Shown here piece after piece: positions 1 through 6,766 of a stretch of DNA of 44,109 nt (position 1 is the first letter of the stretch; each line of letters opens with the position of its first letter). This DNA is from Candidatus Bathyarchaeota archaeon. GTDB lineage: Archaea; Thermoproteota; Bathyarchaeia; Bathyarchaeales; Bathycorpusculaceae. The DNA is taken from contig JANXET010000011.1 in NCBI GenBank assembly GCA_025058315.1, positions 1 to 44,109 of the forward strand, written 5' to 3'. Under the pieces are notes generated by a model that ran no database searches, was not told the DNA's origin, and was given only the letters and a program-made list of their open reading frames with translations. A program made the position numbers and the translations under genes.

Positions 1-185
1 GCAGCAATATAGTTCTCTTCTTCAGCTCTTGGCACCAAGTATTGCTTATCTGCTGGCACCAAATAAATGAAATGTTCATTCGCCTCCGTTCCTATGATGA
101 AAATTTTTTCCGGGGCTAGGCGGAGGGATAGAATAAAGTTTATTCCAGCAGGTCCACCTGCGCCAGTGACCACGATTTTTTTCAA
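1..185 (-). CDS. ATP-grasp protein, carbamoyl-phosphate-synthase-large-chain-like (5' end only)
   Basis: The first 61 residues of a gene that runs off the left edge. It starts at a TTG codon (185-183) just downstream of a GGTGGT ribosome-binding stretch; the same frame has a stop upstream near the tRNA promoter. The protein opens with a beta strand and glycine-rich turn (VTGAGGPAGINF, about residues 5-16), then LRLAPEKIFIIGTE, which is the pre-ATP-grasp Rossmann-like domain seen in archaeal and bacterial proteins annotated as carbamoyl phosphate synthase large subunit-like ATP-grasp ligases. The catalytic ATP-grasp domain would lie outside the window, so the substrate cannot be judged. It is divergent from the tRNA gene and probably shares its A/T-rich promoter box. 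Confidence 0.6.
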   Translation of the reverse strand, partial: MKKIVVTGAGGPAGINFILSLRLAPEKIFIIGTEANEHFIYLVPADKQYLVPRAEEENYIA

Positions 186-216
186 GATACCACCACCTAA
201 GGAAAATCGCAATTCT

Positions 217-226
217 CATATAAAGC
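217..226. promoter_or_regulatory. TATA-like box shared by tRNA-Val and the divergent ATP-grasp gene
   Basis: The run catataaagc is centred about 33 bp before the first tRNA base at 255, the right distance for an archaeal TATA box. Read on the other strand (ctttatatg) it sits about 34-40 bp upstream of the TTG start at 185, so one element may serve both directions. Assigned by position and composition only. Confidence 0.4.
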
Positions 227-254
227 AAGTCCGATTTATCTCTATCCGACCTGA

Positions 255-359
255 GGGCCGGTCGTCTAGCTTGGTCAGGACATCCACGCTATACAGCGTG
301 AACCTCATGCAGCCCTTACGAGGCTGAGGTCGCCGGTTCAACTCCGGCCCGGCCCACCA
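255..359 (+). tRNA. tRNA-Val (UAC) with a roughly 27-nt insertion between D-arm and anticodon stem
   Basis: Acceptor stem 255-261 (GGGCCGG) pairs with 349-355 (CCGGCCC), followed by A356 and an encoded CCA (357-359). The D-stem is 264-267 with 278-281 and the loop carries the GG pair. The T-arm is 332-336/344-348 with loop TTCAACT. The anticodon arm is CAGCC (310-314)/GGCTG (322-326) with loop CTTACGA, giving anticodon TAC at 317-319 (valine). Between the D-stem and the anticodon stem lie 28 bases (282-309) where a mature tRNA has one, so about 27 bases are extra; they contain a 6-bp hairpin, CACGCT/AGCGTG (285-290/295-300). This looks like a non-canonically placed intron, although I could not draw a convincing bulge-helix-bulge around it. 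Confidence 0.85.
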
Positions 360-396
360 AGACATCCTTTTGAGTAAGTTATGGACGTTATATTTC

Positions 397-1152
397 TCAG
401 GAGGAATAGATTTGGCCTAAAATTTTTATTATTTTTTCAGGGTTGAAAATCGTGAGATTGGCCTTTCTCAGCTCTTTCCCTATTTTAGGCATTAAACCAG
501 CTGCGTCTGTTCCCAGCTTGCAGGTTATTGCATGTTCAAATAGCCCCATGGGTTCTATAGTGGTTACGTCACTTTGGCATTTCGCCAATCTTAAGGCATT
601 TTTGATTTCGCTCGATGTTGCCCCCAGCACTATCAGTTTCTGAAGCAGATTTTTTGTCCATTGCTTGTATAGGTTTAGCTGCTTCTCTGCTAGGACTGCT
701 TCTATTTCATTTTCATGGATGTTGGCTATTTTTATAGTTAGGGGCAGCATTTTACATAAGCCGTAAAGTTCAGCAATTTTTTGCAGGGCGATCTTTCTTC
801 CGTCTGTAAGCTGAGATTGCAAGTGTTGTATAGGTATTGTTGCCTTTATGTTTTCAGGCATGATTATTCCTGGATCCAGAATGAGCTTGTCCATGTCGAG
901 GTCAGCGATGTATGCTTTTGTTGTAAGGTACTTGGTTGGGGTTTCCGCGCAGACCCCTATCTCCCTTTTGAGGTAGTTTAAAGCTACTTTTTCGTCCTCT
1001 CCTGAAAAGTCAACTTTAATCCAGCTTCGTGCTGTAACTTCTACATTTTCTATTTTGATCTTTAAGCCTTTAAGTGCTTGTTTAAGATGGTCTTCGACGA
1101 GTTTCAATTGTCCACTATTATAGATTTTCAGGAGGAGAGTTACTGAAGGCAT
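397..1152 (-). CDS. DUF2110 family archaeal protein
   Basis: A 251-residue protein of unknown function that I place in the archaeal DUF2110 family from its overall pattern. A variable N-terminal half is followed by a conserved C-terminal half with the stretch ALRLAKCQSDV (about 187-197), then GLFEHAITCKLGTDAAGLMPKIG (about 203-225). No catalytic motif, signal peptide or membrane segment is visible. The ATG start (1152) overlaps the 3' end of the HD-domain gene by 13 bp, so it is the last gene of a TFE-HD-DUF2110 transcription unit. Co-transcription with TFE suggests, but does not show, a role tied to nucleic acids. It is convergent with the tRNA gene. Confidence 0.7.
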   Translation of the reverse strand: MPSVTLLLKIYNSGQLKLVEDHLKQALKGLKIKIENVEVTARSWIKVDFSGEDEKVALNYLKREIGVCAETPTKYLTTKAYIADLDMDKLILDPGIIMPENIKATIPIQHLQSQLTDGRKIALQKIAELYGLCKMLPLTIKIANIHENEIEAVLAEKQLNLYKQWTKNLLQKLIVLGATSSEIKNALRLAKCQSDVTTIEPMGLFEHAITCKLGTDAAGLMPKIGKELRKANLTIFNPEKIIKILGQIYSS

Positions 1153-1679
1153 TTGCAGTCTCCAATTATTCTCGTCATTTCCTCGTGAAGCTTTTTCACC
1201 CTCTCCACAGCGTCTGGCGGAAGCTCCTTCGAGAACCTTTCCAATGTGACCTCTATTGGCACTCTCTTAGAGCCCTCTATGAGCTTATCTGCATACGCAA
1301 CTATTTTCTCCTCGAGGGTATGAGGGGTGTAATCGCCTCTTGGCCACCCGAGCTTTTCCGCTTCTTCAGGTGTTATTCCCCCGCCCACATGGCGCTTGAT
1401 AATGGACACAATCGGCATGGGAAGCCCAAGCGATTCTGCCAAATTTGCGCCTTCTATAGCGTGGTGTACGGTGTGAGTTTTGGATCGTCCGATGTCGTGA
1501 AGAAGCGCTCCTGCCTCTACAAGGGATAGGTTCACGTTTACACCTTTCTCTTTGCAGTTTTTTGCAATTTCAAGAGCTAATTCAGTTACGGCTTCGCAGT
1601 GCTTTATGACGTTGTCCGGGCAGCCTGCCTCACGTAGAAGCTGCATCGCCTGCTCTCTTGTTGGAAGCTTTTCACTCAC
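1140..1679 (-). CDS. HD-domain phosphohydrolase (TIGR00295-like archaeal HDIG protein)
   Basis: A 179-residue metal-dependent HD phosphohydrolase. The motifs visible are H27 (VIKHCEAV), the paired H61-D62 in GALLHDIGR, H73 in TVHHAIEG, H97 in IIKRHVGGG and the terminal YADKL (about 128-132), which together form the metal site of the superfamily. The size and the HDIG plus RHVGGGI pattern match the small archaeal proteins of the TIGR00295 group. Substrates of this group are not established; nucleotide or phosphoester hydrolysis is the general inference. It starts with GTG (1679) inside the last codons of the TFE gene and overlaps the next gene, so tight translational coupling is likely. Confidence 0.8.
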   Translation of the reverse strand: MSEKLPTREQAMQLLREAGCPDNVIKHCEAVTELALEIAKNCKEKGVNVNLSLVEAGALLHDIGRSKTHTVHHAIEGANLAESLGLPMPIVSIIKRHVGGGITPEEAEKLGWPRGDYTPHTLEEKIVAYADKLIEGSKRVPIEVTLERFSKELPPDAVERVKKLHEEMTRIIGDCKCLQ

Positions 1680-2181
1680 CCAGCTCCTTCCTTAATTGTT
1701 CAATCTTCTTGGTTAACACTTGTATCAGTTTCTCGTTGTTGTAGTGCGCCAGGGGCTTGTTGCAGACTGGACAGCGGAAAACATGCTCCACGGCTTCCTC
1801 GAATGTTATTCTTCGACAGCCCGGCGTGCTGCAATAGTAGAAGTCATGGCTCTTCTCATATTCTAATCGAATTGTAAGTTTTTCTATGACTCTCCGTTTT
1901 TGGCTTAGAATGAATCCCTCAAGCTGGTCTGGCTGTAGCTTCCAGTGGAATATGAACCAGCCTGTCTTCGGATCCCTTGTCCTCCTGAGGCTTACAAGCG
2001 AATGATCATAAAGCTTGTAGAGGATCTTACGCACATTATTCAGTTTAATGCCTGTTTTATTTGCAAGTTCGTCGTCAGTGATTTCATCTGAGTTCTTCAG
2101 CATCTCGATTAGCTTTACAGCTTCTTCCTCGCCAATGGATTCAGCAACCTTCAACAATATGTCGTCGTTTGTAGATAGCAT
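1672..2181 (-). CDS. tfe: Transcription initiation factor E subunit alpha (TFE)
   Basis: The 169-residue archaeal counterpart of TFIIE-alpha, which helps RNA polymerase open promoters and stabilises the transcription bubble. Residues about 1-90 form the winged-helix domain, including the family stretch RRTRDPKTGWFIFHW (66-80). A linker helix follows, then a C-terminal zinc ribbon with C117, C122, C137 and C140; the first pair is spaced C-x4-C where many TFEs have C-x2-C or C-x3-C. The ATG start at 2181 is preceded by an A/T-rich box near 2210-2217 at promoter distance, so this gene probably begins its own transcript (with the HD and DUF2110 genes) although it follows Trm56 on the same strand. 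Confidence 0.92.
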   Translation of the reverse strand: MLSTNDDILLKVAESIGEEEAVKLIEMLKNSDEITDDELANKTGIKLNNVRKILYKLYDHSLVSLRRTRDPKTGWFIFHWKLQPDQLEGFILSQKRRVIEKLTIRLEYEKSHDFYYCSTPGCRRITFEEAVEHVFRCPVCNKPLAHYNNEKLIQVLTKKIEQLRKELGE

Positions 2182-2209
2182 GTTATCCCTTACTACCTGA
2201 TTTTCTACG

Positions 2210-2217
2210 TTATAAGT
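2210..2217 (-). promoter_or_regulatory. Candidate TATA box for the TFE-HD-DUF2110 unit
   Basis: On the minus strand the sequence reads acttataa about 29-36 bp upstream of the TFE ATG, in the 82-bp gap between the Trm56 stop and the TFE start. Spacing fits an archaeal promoter with a very short leader. Position-based only. Confidence 0.4.
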
Positions 2218-2263
2218 TAATAGTTACATGAACTTAAATCTCTTTTCAGCGCTAATGCCATGT

Positions 2264-2797
2264 TTAATTTGTGATTATCTTTTTACCCCTCGCCTGTGGA
2301 ACAATTATAAGCTTCGCGTTATCGAAGGTTTTCGCAAGCTCTCTGCCCTCGAAGAATCTATCCAGGAAAACTGCGAGGCTTGCGCATTCAGAATGAGGCT
2401 GGTTTCCTATCGCCACGTTAAAATCCGAGACTGATTCGGAGAAGAATTTTCCAGGCACTTTCTGGCTTCCAACAAGAATAAGCACGTCTTTTCCAGCGGA
2501 TTTTATACGCTGCAGCACATCGCTTGTTTCAATGTTTTCCCCATAGGCGGTTAAGTGAACGACTATTCCGCCATTTTTCCTCCATTCATTCACCACTCTC
2601 CGCCATGGAACACCCATCTCAAAAAAGAAGGGGCCTCCCCAGTTTCTAACAACCTTCTCAACGGAATCCTTCACTTTTTCATCCTTTACGTCTGATAGTA
2701 TAAAGCCTGAGGCGCCTAGGGCTCTGGCGGTTAACGCTACGTGTGTTGTCAACCTTAAGTCTCTTTTTGGCCTATGCCCCCACCTTAGAACAAACAC
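2264..2797 (-). CDS. tRNA (cytidine(56)-2'-O)-methyltransferase, aTrm56 (SPOUT family)
   Basis: Methylates the 2'-O of C56 in the T-loop of archaeal tRNAs. The opening VLRWGHRPKRDLRLTTHVAL, the AYGENI stretch, the glycine-rich LILVGSQKVPGKFF and the cofactor-knot segment NVAIGNQPHSECASLAVFLD are the aTrm56 signature of the SPOUT (alpha/beta-knot) methyltransferases. I choose the GTG at 2797, which gives a product of about 177 residues opening directly on the family's first strand and lies past the HflX stop. The longer frame from TTG 2857 would add 20 residues overlapping HflX. Same strand and essentially contiguous with hflX, so probably translated from one mRNA. Confidence 0.9.
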   Translation of the reverse strand: MFVLRWGHRPKRDLRLTTHVALTARALGASGFILSDVKDEKVKDSVEKVVRNWGGPFFFEMGVPWRRVVNEWRKNGGIVVHLTAYGENIETSDVLQRIKSAGKDVLILVGSQKVPGKFFSESVSDFNVAIGNQPHSECASLAVFLDRFFEGRELAKTFDNAKLIIVPQARGKKIITN

Positions 2798-2813
2798 CCT
2801 CGGAAAGCCTTTA

Positions 2814-4067
2814 TCAGGATTGTTTATAGCTTTCAATTTTGCCACCCATCTTCTCAACGCGGCTTTTTATCTTTTCAGCAAACCATGGAACAGCCTCAAA
2901 AAATACATGAGCAACTTCACCATTATAATTTACATGATTAACCTCTGCACGGTTATAGAGCCAAGATATAAAGGACATAGCCTCGCTTGATACAGGCACT
3001 GTGAATGACACTTGCACAGTGTTTTTCAGCATGCGACTCAGCTCCTCCTTAAGCCTTTCAATGTTTATTCTATACAGTGCAGAAACGGGAATGGGATTTG
3101 GAGCTTTACCCTTAAGCTTCTCAATTTTATTCTGAAGCTCCTCCGCGGTTATAAGGTCAATCTTGTTCAGCACCGTAATTATGGGTACACTTGATGCATT
3201 TATACGGTCTAATGTTTCGAGGCAGACTGAAAGTTTCCTTTCCACGATGCTCAACGATTCGCTAATGTCCACCACTAGAAGTATTAGGTCTGAGTATATT
3301 GTTTCCTCAAGCGTCGACCTGAATGCTTCAATTAACGTTATGGGTAAGCGGTGTATGAACCCAACAGTGTCGGTGAGTAGAAATCTCTTTCTGGAAAAAT
3401 TCACAAGCCTAGTTGTTGTGGATAATGTTGTGAACAGGGCATCATCAACCGGCACTTCCTCCTCGGTGAGCGCCGTGAAAAGCGAGCTTTTACCAGCATT
3501 TGTGTACCCCGCTAACGAAACCGATGGAAAACCAAGTTCAGCCCTTCTTTCGCGATGTATAAGACGTTTTCTTCTGATTCTTCTAAGTTTCTCAGCTATT
3601 GTTTTTACCTGCCTTTTAACGGTTTCATAGTATACATCAACCTCATAGGCGCCTAGACCCATGAAGCCCGGCTGCTCACCCATTTTTGCAAGTCTAACTT
3701 TTTCCTTTGCACGTGCAAGCTCATACTTCAGCCTGGCAAGCTGAATCTGGAGCTTAGCCTCCGTAGTTGAAGCTCTCCGGGCGAATATTTCAAGAATCAA
3801 CTGGAAACGATCTATAGCCTCCACACCTGTTTCCTTGGCTATGTTATAGGCTTGAACAGGCTTCAAAGGATTATCAAAAATTATTTTCTGGGCGCCTGTT
3901 TCCTTCGCAAGTTTCACCAGCTCTTCCAGTTTTCCATAACCTAACTGGTATCGAGGATCAGGCGGTCTTATCTGCTCTATTCTGCCTACAACAGTATAGC
4001 CCGCTGACTCAGCGAGACTTTTCAACTCTTCCAATGTTGATTGCTCATGATGTCTGCGCACCTGCAC
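2814..4067 (-). CDS. hflX: GTPase HflX
   Basis: A ribosome-associated GTPase of the HflX family, 417 residues. The N-terminal HflX domain (about 1-170) ends in a basic helix (RRIRRKRLIHRERR), then the G domain: G1 GYTNAGKSS (187-195), G3 DTVGF (233-237), G4 NKID (301-304) and a G5-like VSAL. The usual glycine-rich GPGETQLETDRR loop is replaced by GFMGLGAYEVDVYYE (about 134-148), a divergent form. Bacterial HflX splits stalled or heat-damaged ribosomes; a similar archaeal role is inferred. The start is uncertain: GTG 4067 has an AAAGG stretch upstream, while homologous-looking sequence (TKAIIV) reads back to the aMBF1 stop with no ATG. Lies between aMBF1 and Trm56. Confidence 0.92.
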   Translation of the reverse strand: MQVRRHHEQSTLEELKSLAESAGYTVVGRIEQIRPPDPRYQLGYGKLEELVKLAKETGAQKIIFDNPLKPVQAYNIAKETGVEAIDRFQLILEIFARRASTTEAKLQIQLARLKYELARAKEKVRLAKMGEQPGFMGLGAYEVDVYYETVKRQVKTIAEKLRRIRRKRLIHRERRAELGFPSVSLAGYTNAGKSSLFTALTEEEVPVDDALFTTLSTTTRLVNFSRKRFLLTDTVGFIHRLPITLIEAFRSTLEETIYSDLILLVVDISESLSIVERKLSVCLETLDRINASSVPIITVLNKIDLITAEELQNKIEKLKGKAPNPIPVSALYRINIERLKEELSRMLKNTVQVSFTVPVSSEAMSFISWLYNRAEVNHVNYNGEVAHVFFEAVPWFAEKIKSRVEKMGGKIESYKQS

Positions 4068-4081
4068 AATGATGGCCTTTG

Positions 4082-4615
4082 TCAGTTCTCCTCCGCCTCT
4101 CCATTATTTTTCCCGTTCAACCGTATCAGGTCGCTTAAAGTTAGACCGCGGGCTGGAGGCTTCGGGATTGCTGCTTTAGGAACCACATCAGACACTGGAC
4201 TCATAAGCCTGATTCTAAGTGCATGTTCCAGTTTTGCCACAAGTCTATCGTCTGGAACCATTTTACCCGATTCTATCTTCTTAAGGACTGAAGCCTTCTC
4301 GTTTATCCTTTTACCAAGCTCCTCATGCGTAAGCCCCAGCTTTTCTCTAGCTTGTCTAATTTTATATGTGAAATCGTCCACAAGCTCCATGCTGACTTCA
4401 AGCTTCTCAGATTTTCGGGGGGAAACTTTAGCCTTAGCCAGCATCGCTTTATCAGGGGACATCTTGATTTTCGCATCCTCTGGAAAATTGCTTGTGGCGG
4501 TTGACACTAATGTACCGTGTTTGGAGCATTCGCTGCACACAAGCAGTTTTGCCCCTTCAATAAGTACATGAAACGGTTTACCGCGTATATTTCGTCCACA
4601 AACCTCACAACGCAA
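4082..4615 (-). CDS. Multiprotein bridging factor 1 (aMBF1), zinc ribbon plus Xre-type HTH
   Basis: Archaeal MBF1, 177 residues, a ribosome-associated homolog of the eukaryotic coactivator. Two Cys pairs at the N terminus (C3/C6 and C27/C30) form the archaeal zinc ribbon. A linker of about 40 residues leads to the cro/Xre helix-turn-helix domain at about 83-140 (IRQAREKLGLTHEELGKRI, then the IESGK turn). The start is a TTG at 4615 with a GGAGTG ribosome-binding stretch 7 bases upstream; this lies only 24 bp from the divergent PUA gene. In archaea MBF1 has been tied to translation rather than TBP bridging, which fits its HflX and Trm56 neighbours. Confidence 0.9.
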   Translation of the reverse strand: MRCEVCGRNIRGKPFHVLIEGAKLLVCSECSKHGTLVSTATSNFPEDAKIKMSPDKAMLAKAKVSPRKSEKLEVSMELVDDFTYKIRQAREKLGLTHEELGKRINEKASVLKKIESGKMVPDDRLVAKLEHALRIRLMSPVSDVVPKAAIPKPPARGLTLSDLIRLNGKNNGEAEEN

Positions 4616-4639
4616 TTTTAAGCACTCCTTTAATTTTTA

Positions 4640-5179
4640 ATGCTCCAAGTTAGGTTTATAGTTGTCGAAAATCAAGAATTTCATAGTGATGCTGATTTGA
4701 TAGATGCGCTGGAAAAAATTAGGAAAATTGCGGATTACCAGTTCGGTAAGGGTGTCGGGGAGAAACTTTTCCCAGAAAATGTCGAGATAGTGTATTCTAA
4801 ACGCACCAAGAGGATCCGTTTCATTTACTTAAATGGAAAGAGGCTTGCTACACTTCGACCTACAGATGGACTGTTCTCCCTAAGCATTGATGGCGCCAAA
4901 ATAATTATTGAGAATCTTGCCCCAGCGCGATGCATAGTTACAGTTAAGGATGATGCTTCGAAGTTTATCGCAGAGGGTAATGATGTATTTGTTATCAACG
5001 TTGCAAGGGCTGATAGTGAAATTCGACCGAAGGATGAGGTTATAGTGGTTAACGATGATGGCGAGATCTTGGCGGTTGGCAGAGCTGTGATCTCGGGGGA
5101 GGAGATGATGGCTTTCAAAAGCGGGGTTGCAGTTAAAGTTAGGCGGGGAATATTGAAGGAGTTAAGTATGACAAGTTGA
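4640..5179 (+). CDS. PUA-domain protein, probable RNA-binding
   Basis: A 179-residue protein ending in a PUA domain (about 98-172: APARCIVTV, DVFVINVARAD, IRPKDEVIVVNDDGEILAVGRA). This fold binds tRNA or rRNA in archaeosine transglycosylases and pseudouridine synthases. The N-terminal half resembles the PUA-preceding domains of archaeal TGT-related proteins, but no transglycosylase catalytic domain is present. A tRNA or rRNA modification or ribosome-assembly role is inferred. It is the first gene of a plus-strand run (PUA, NAC, PfkB). The start codon follows an A/T-rich stretch with no good ribosome-binding site, so the mRNA may be leaderless. Confidence 0.7.
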   Translation: MLQVRFIVVENQEFHSDADLIDALEKIRKIADYQFGKGVGEKLFPENVEIVYSKRTKRIRFIYLNGKRLATLRPTDGLFSLSIDGAKIIIENLAPARCIVTVKDDASKFIAEGNDVFVINVARADSEIRPKDEVIVVNDDGEILAVGRAVISGEEMMAFKSGVAVKVRRGILKELSMTS

Positions 5180-5207
5180 TGCTATATTCTTGAAGGAGTG
5201 GAGGAAA

Positions 5208-5561
5208 ATGATGCGTAGGCGCATAAGTCCAAGGGAAGCCAGACGCATGATGCAACGCATGGGCTTGAACATGGAGGTGCTGTCAGAAGTCGAGCAAGTG
5301 ATAATCAAGACAGGCGATAAGGAAATAATTATAGAGGAGCCGGAGGTTTCAGTTTTAGATTTTCAAGGCACAAAAATGTTTCAAGTGGCAGGGGGAAGAA
5401 TCATCGAAAAACCTCTAGAACATAAGCCAAAGATACCTGAGGAAGACGTTAAGCTAGTGGCAGACCAGACTGGAAAAAGTCTGGAAGAGGCAAGGAAGGC
5501 CCTTGAAGAATGTGAGGGGGACTTGGCTAAAGCTATACTTCTCCTGCAGTCAAAAATCTAA
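5208..5561 (+). CDS. nac: Nascent polypeptide-associated complex protein (archaeal NAC)
   Basis: Archaeal alpha-NAC, about 117 residues from the chosen ATG. It forms a homodimer on the ribosome and contacts emerging chains. The N-terminal NAC domain (about 5-70) begins with the family pattern ISPREARRMMQRMGL and a Met-rich basic helix, then IIKTGDKEIIIEEPEV. The C-terminal UBA domain (about 78-117) carries VADQTGKSLEEARKALEE and GDLAKAILLL. ATG 5208 is chosen because a GGAGTGGAGG ribosome-binding run precedes it and because archaeal NACs begin just here; an in-frame TTG at 5190 would add six residues. The gap to the PUA gene is under 30 bp, so co-transcription is likely. Confidence 0.93.
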   Translation: MMRRRISPREARRMMQRMGLNMEVLSEVEQVIIKTGDKEIIIEEPEVSVLDFQGTKMFQVAGGRIIEKPLEHKPKIPEEDVKLVADQTGKSLEEARKALEECEGDLAKAILLLQSKI

Positions 5562-5578
5562 CCGGATGATGCTTAACA

Positions 5579-6484
5579 GTGTTTGACATCGTTGTGATTG
5601 GGCATTTTTCAATAGACTCCATAACCCTTCCCAGCGTCAAGAAACCCTATGTTATTCTAGGCGGCTCCGCAGCGTATGTTTCCCTATCTGCAAAGAGTCT
5701 AGGAGTGAACGTAGCGGTGATCTCGAAGGTGGGAGATGACTTCCCGAAGGCTTATCTATGGTGGCTCAGCCGGGAAGGTGTGGACCTTTCAGGCGTTATA
5801 AGGAGCCGTGAAGCTTGGACAACCAAATTCGAACTGAAGTATTCCGAGGACTTCTCGGAACGTAACCTGCGATTGATAAGCAGAGCACCGCCGATAACCA
5901 TGGAAGACCTCCCAAAAACCGTGAGGGCAAAGGCAATTCATGTAGCGCCTATAGCCAATGAAATTTCTTACGAGGTTATTGAGGGTGTTCGCCGAAGTGC
6001 TGAAATTTTGTCGCTTGATCCGCAAGGACTTATCAGGGTTTTTGACGATAACGGGAATGTGTCATATAGAGCACTTGAAAAAATGGAAACGCTGTCGCTT
6101 GTAGACATATATAAGTCCACTTATGAAGAAATTAAAGCTTTAACCGGGGAAGTTAACTTGAAAAATGCTATAAGGATAATTCATGATCACGGAGTAAAAA
6201 CAGTGATCGTAACCCTTGGAAACAAGGGAGCTGCACTTTCTGTCGAAGGTGCAATTTGCAATATCCCAGCGTATAAACCTCCCAAAGTTGTGGATCCAAC
6301 AGGAGCTGGAGACGCATTCATTGGAGGTTTCCTAGCTGAATATCTTCGGGGAAGTGACATGTTATGGTGTGCATGTGTAGGCTCAGCCATTGCCTCAACC
6401 GCCGTCGAGTCCATTGGCCCCACATTTTCTTCCAGCAAATCCGAAATTTATCAAAGAGCACGCACCCTTTATGAAGAAGAATAG
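5579..6484 (+). CDS. PfkB/ribokinase-family carbohydrate kinase
   Basis: A 301-residue member of the ribokinase superfamily. The N-terminal IGHFSIDSI and the GGSAA substrate loop (28-32) are followed by the C-terminal signature DPTGAGDAFIGG (239-250), where D245 is the expected catalytic base next to the anion hole. The phosphate acceptor (sugar, nucleoside or aminoimidazole riboside) cannot be told from sequence. It starts with GTG (5579) 17 bases after the NAC stop. Its last 14 bases overlap the next small gene in another frame. The genes around it concern translation, so they give no hint to its substrate. Confidence 0.85.
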   Translation: MFDIVVIGHFSIDSITLPSVKKPYVILGGSAAYVSLSAKSLGVNVAVISKVGDDFPKAYLWWLSREGVDLSGVIRSREAWTTKFELKYSEDFSERNLRLISRAPPITMEDLPKTVRAKAIHVAPIANEISYEVIEGVRRSAEILSLDPQGLIRVFDDNGNVSYRALEKMETLSLVDIYKSTYEEIKALTGEVNLKNAIRIIHDHGVKTVIVTLGNKGAALSVEGAICNIPAYKPPKVVDPTGAGDAFIGGFLAEYLRGSDMLWCACVGSAIASTAVESIGPTFSSSKSEIYQRARTLYEEE

Positions 6485-6740
6485 CGCATCTTTAACTAAG
6501 GCTCATAAAGTTAAGGTTCGGGAGAACAATTTGGGTCGTGTTTCAAAAGGCGAAAAATGCAGCGTCATCGGATGCGGTAAAGAGGCTAAACGTTCCCTAT
6601 CCGCAGAAAAGGTGAAAATGGCCGGGATAAGCATCAGCGGTGAAAAACGCGTATATCTCTGTGAGAATCACTACAAAGATTATAAGAAGAAGACTAAGAA
6701 GGAAAGAAAAATTGAGCAGTGGCGCTATAAAGGCGTCTAA
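6471..6740 (+). CDS. Small basic zinc-binding protein, function unknown
   Basis: An 89-residue very Lys-rich protein. A putative zinc site is formed by C30, C35, C64 and H67 (EKCSVIGCGKEAKRS and YLCENHYKDYKKK). The basic tail ends in IEQWRYKGV. Longer in-frame extension upstream exists, but the ATG at 6471 is chosen because the residues before it are an out-of-frame reading of the PfkB gene; the 14-bp overlap suggests translational coupling. The charge and zinc knuckle suggest RNA or ribosome binding. I do not recognise a named family. It sits directly before the threonyl-tRNA synthetase gene. Confidence 0.7.
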   Translation: MKKNSASLTKAHKVKVRENNLGRVSKGEKCSVIGCGKEAKRSLSAEKVKMAGISISGEKRVYLCENHYKDYKKKTKKERKIEQWRYKGV

Positions 6741-6766
6741 AGGTAAAGTTTGAGAGAGGCGAAAGC

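Noticed and set aside
255-359. Canonical anticodon-loop intron in the tRNA
   Set aside because: The anticodon loop CTTACGA is seven bases and uninterrupted; the extra sequence is before the anticodon stem, not at 37/38.
4041-4571. 176-codon plus-strand frame
   Set aside because: It lies opposite the aMBF1 gene, whose zinc ribbon and HTH motifs are clear, and shows only low-complexity Ser and Leu residues.
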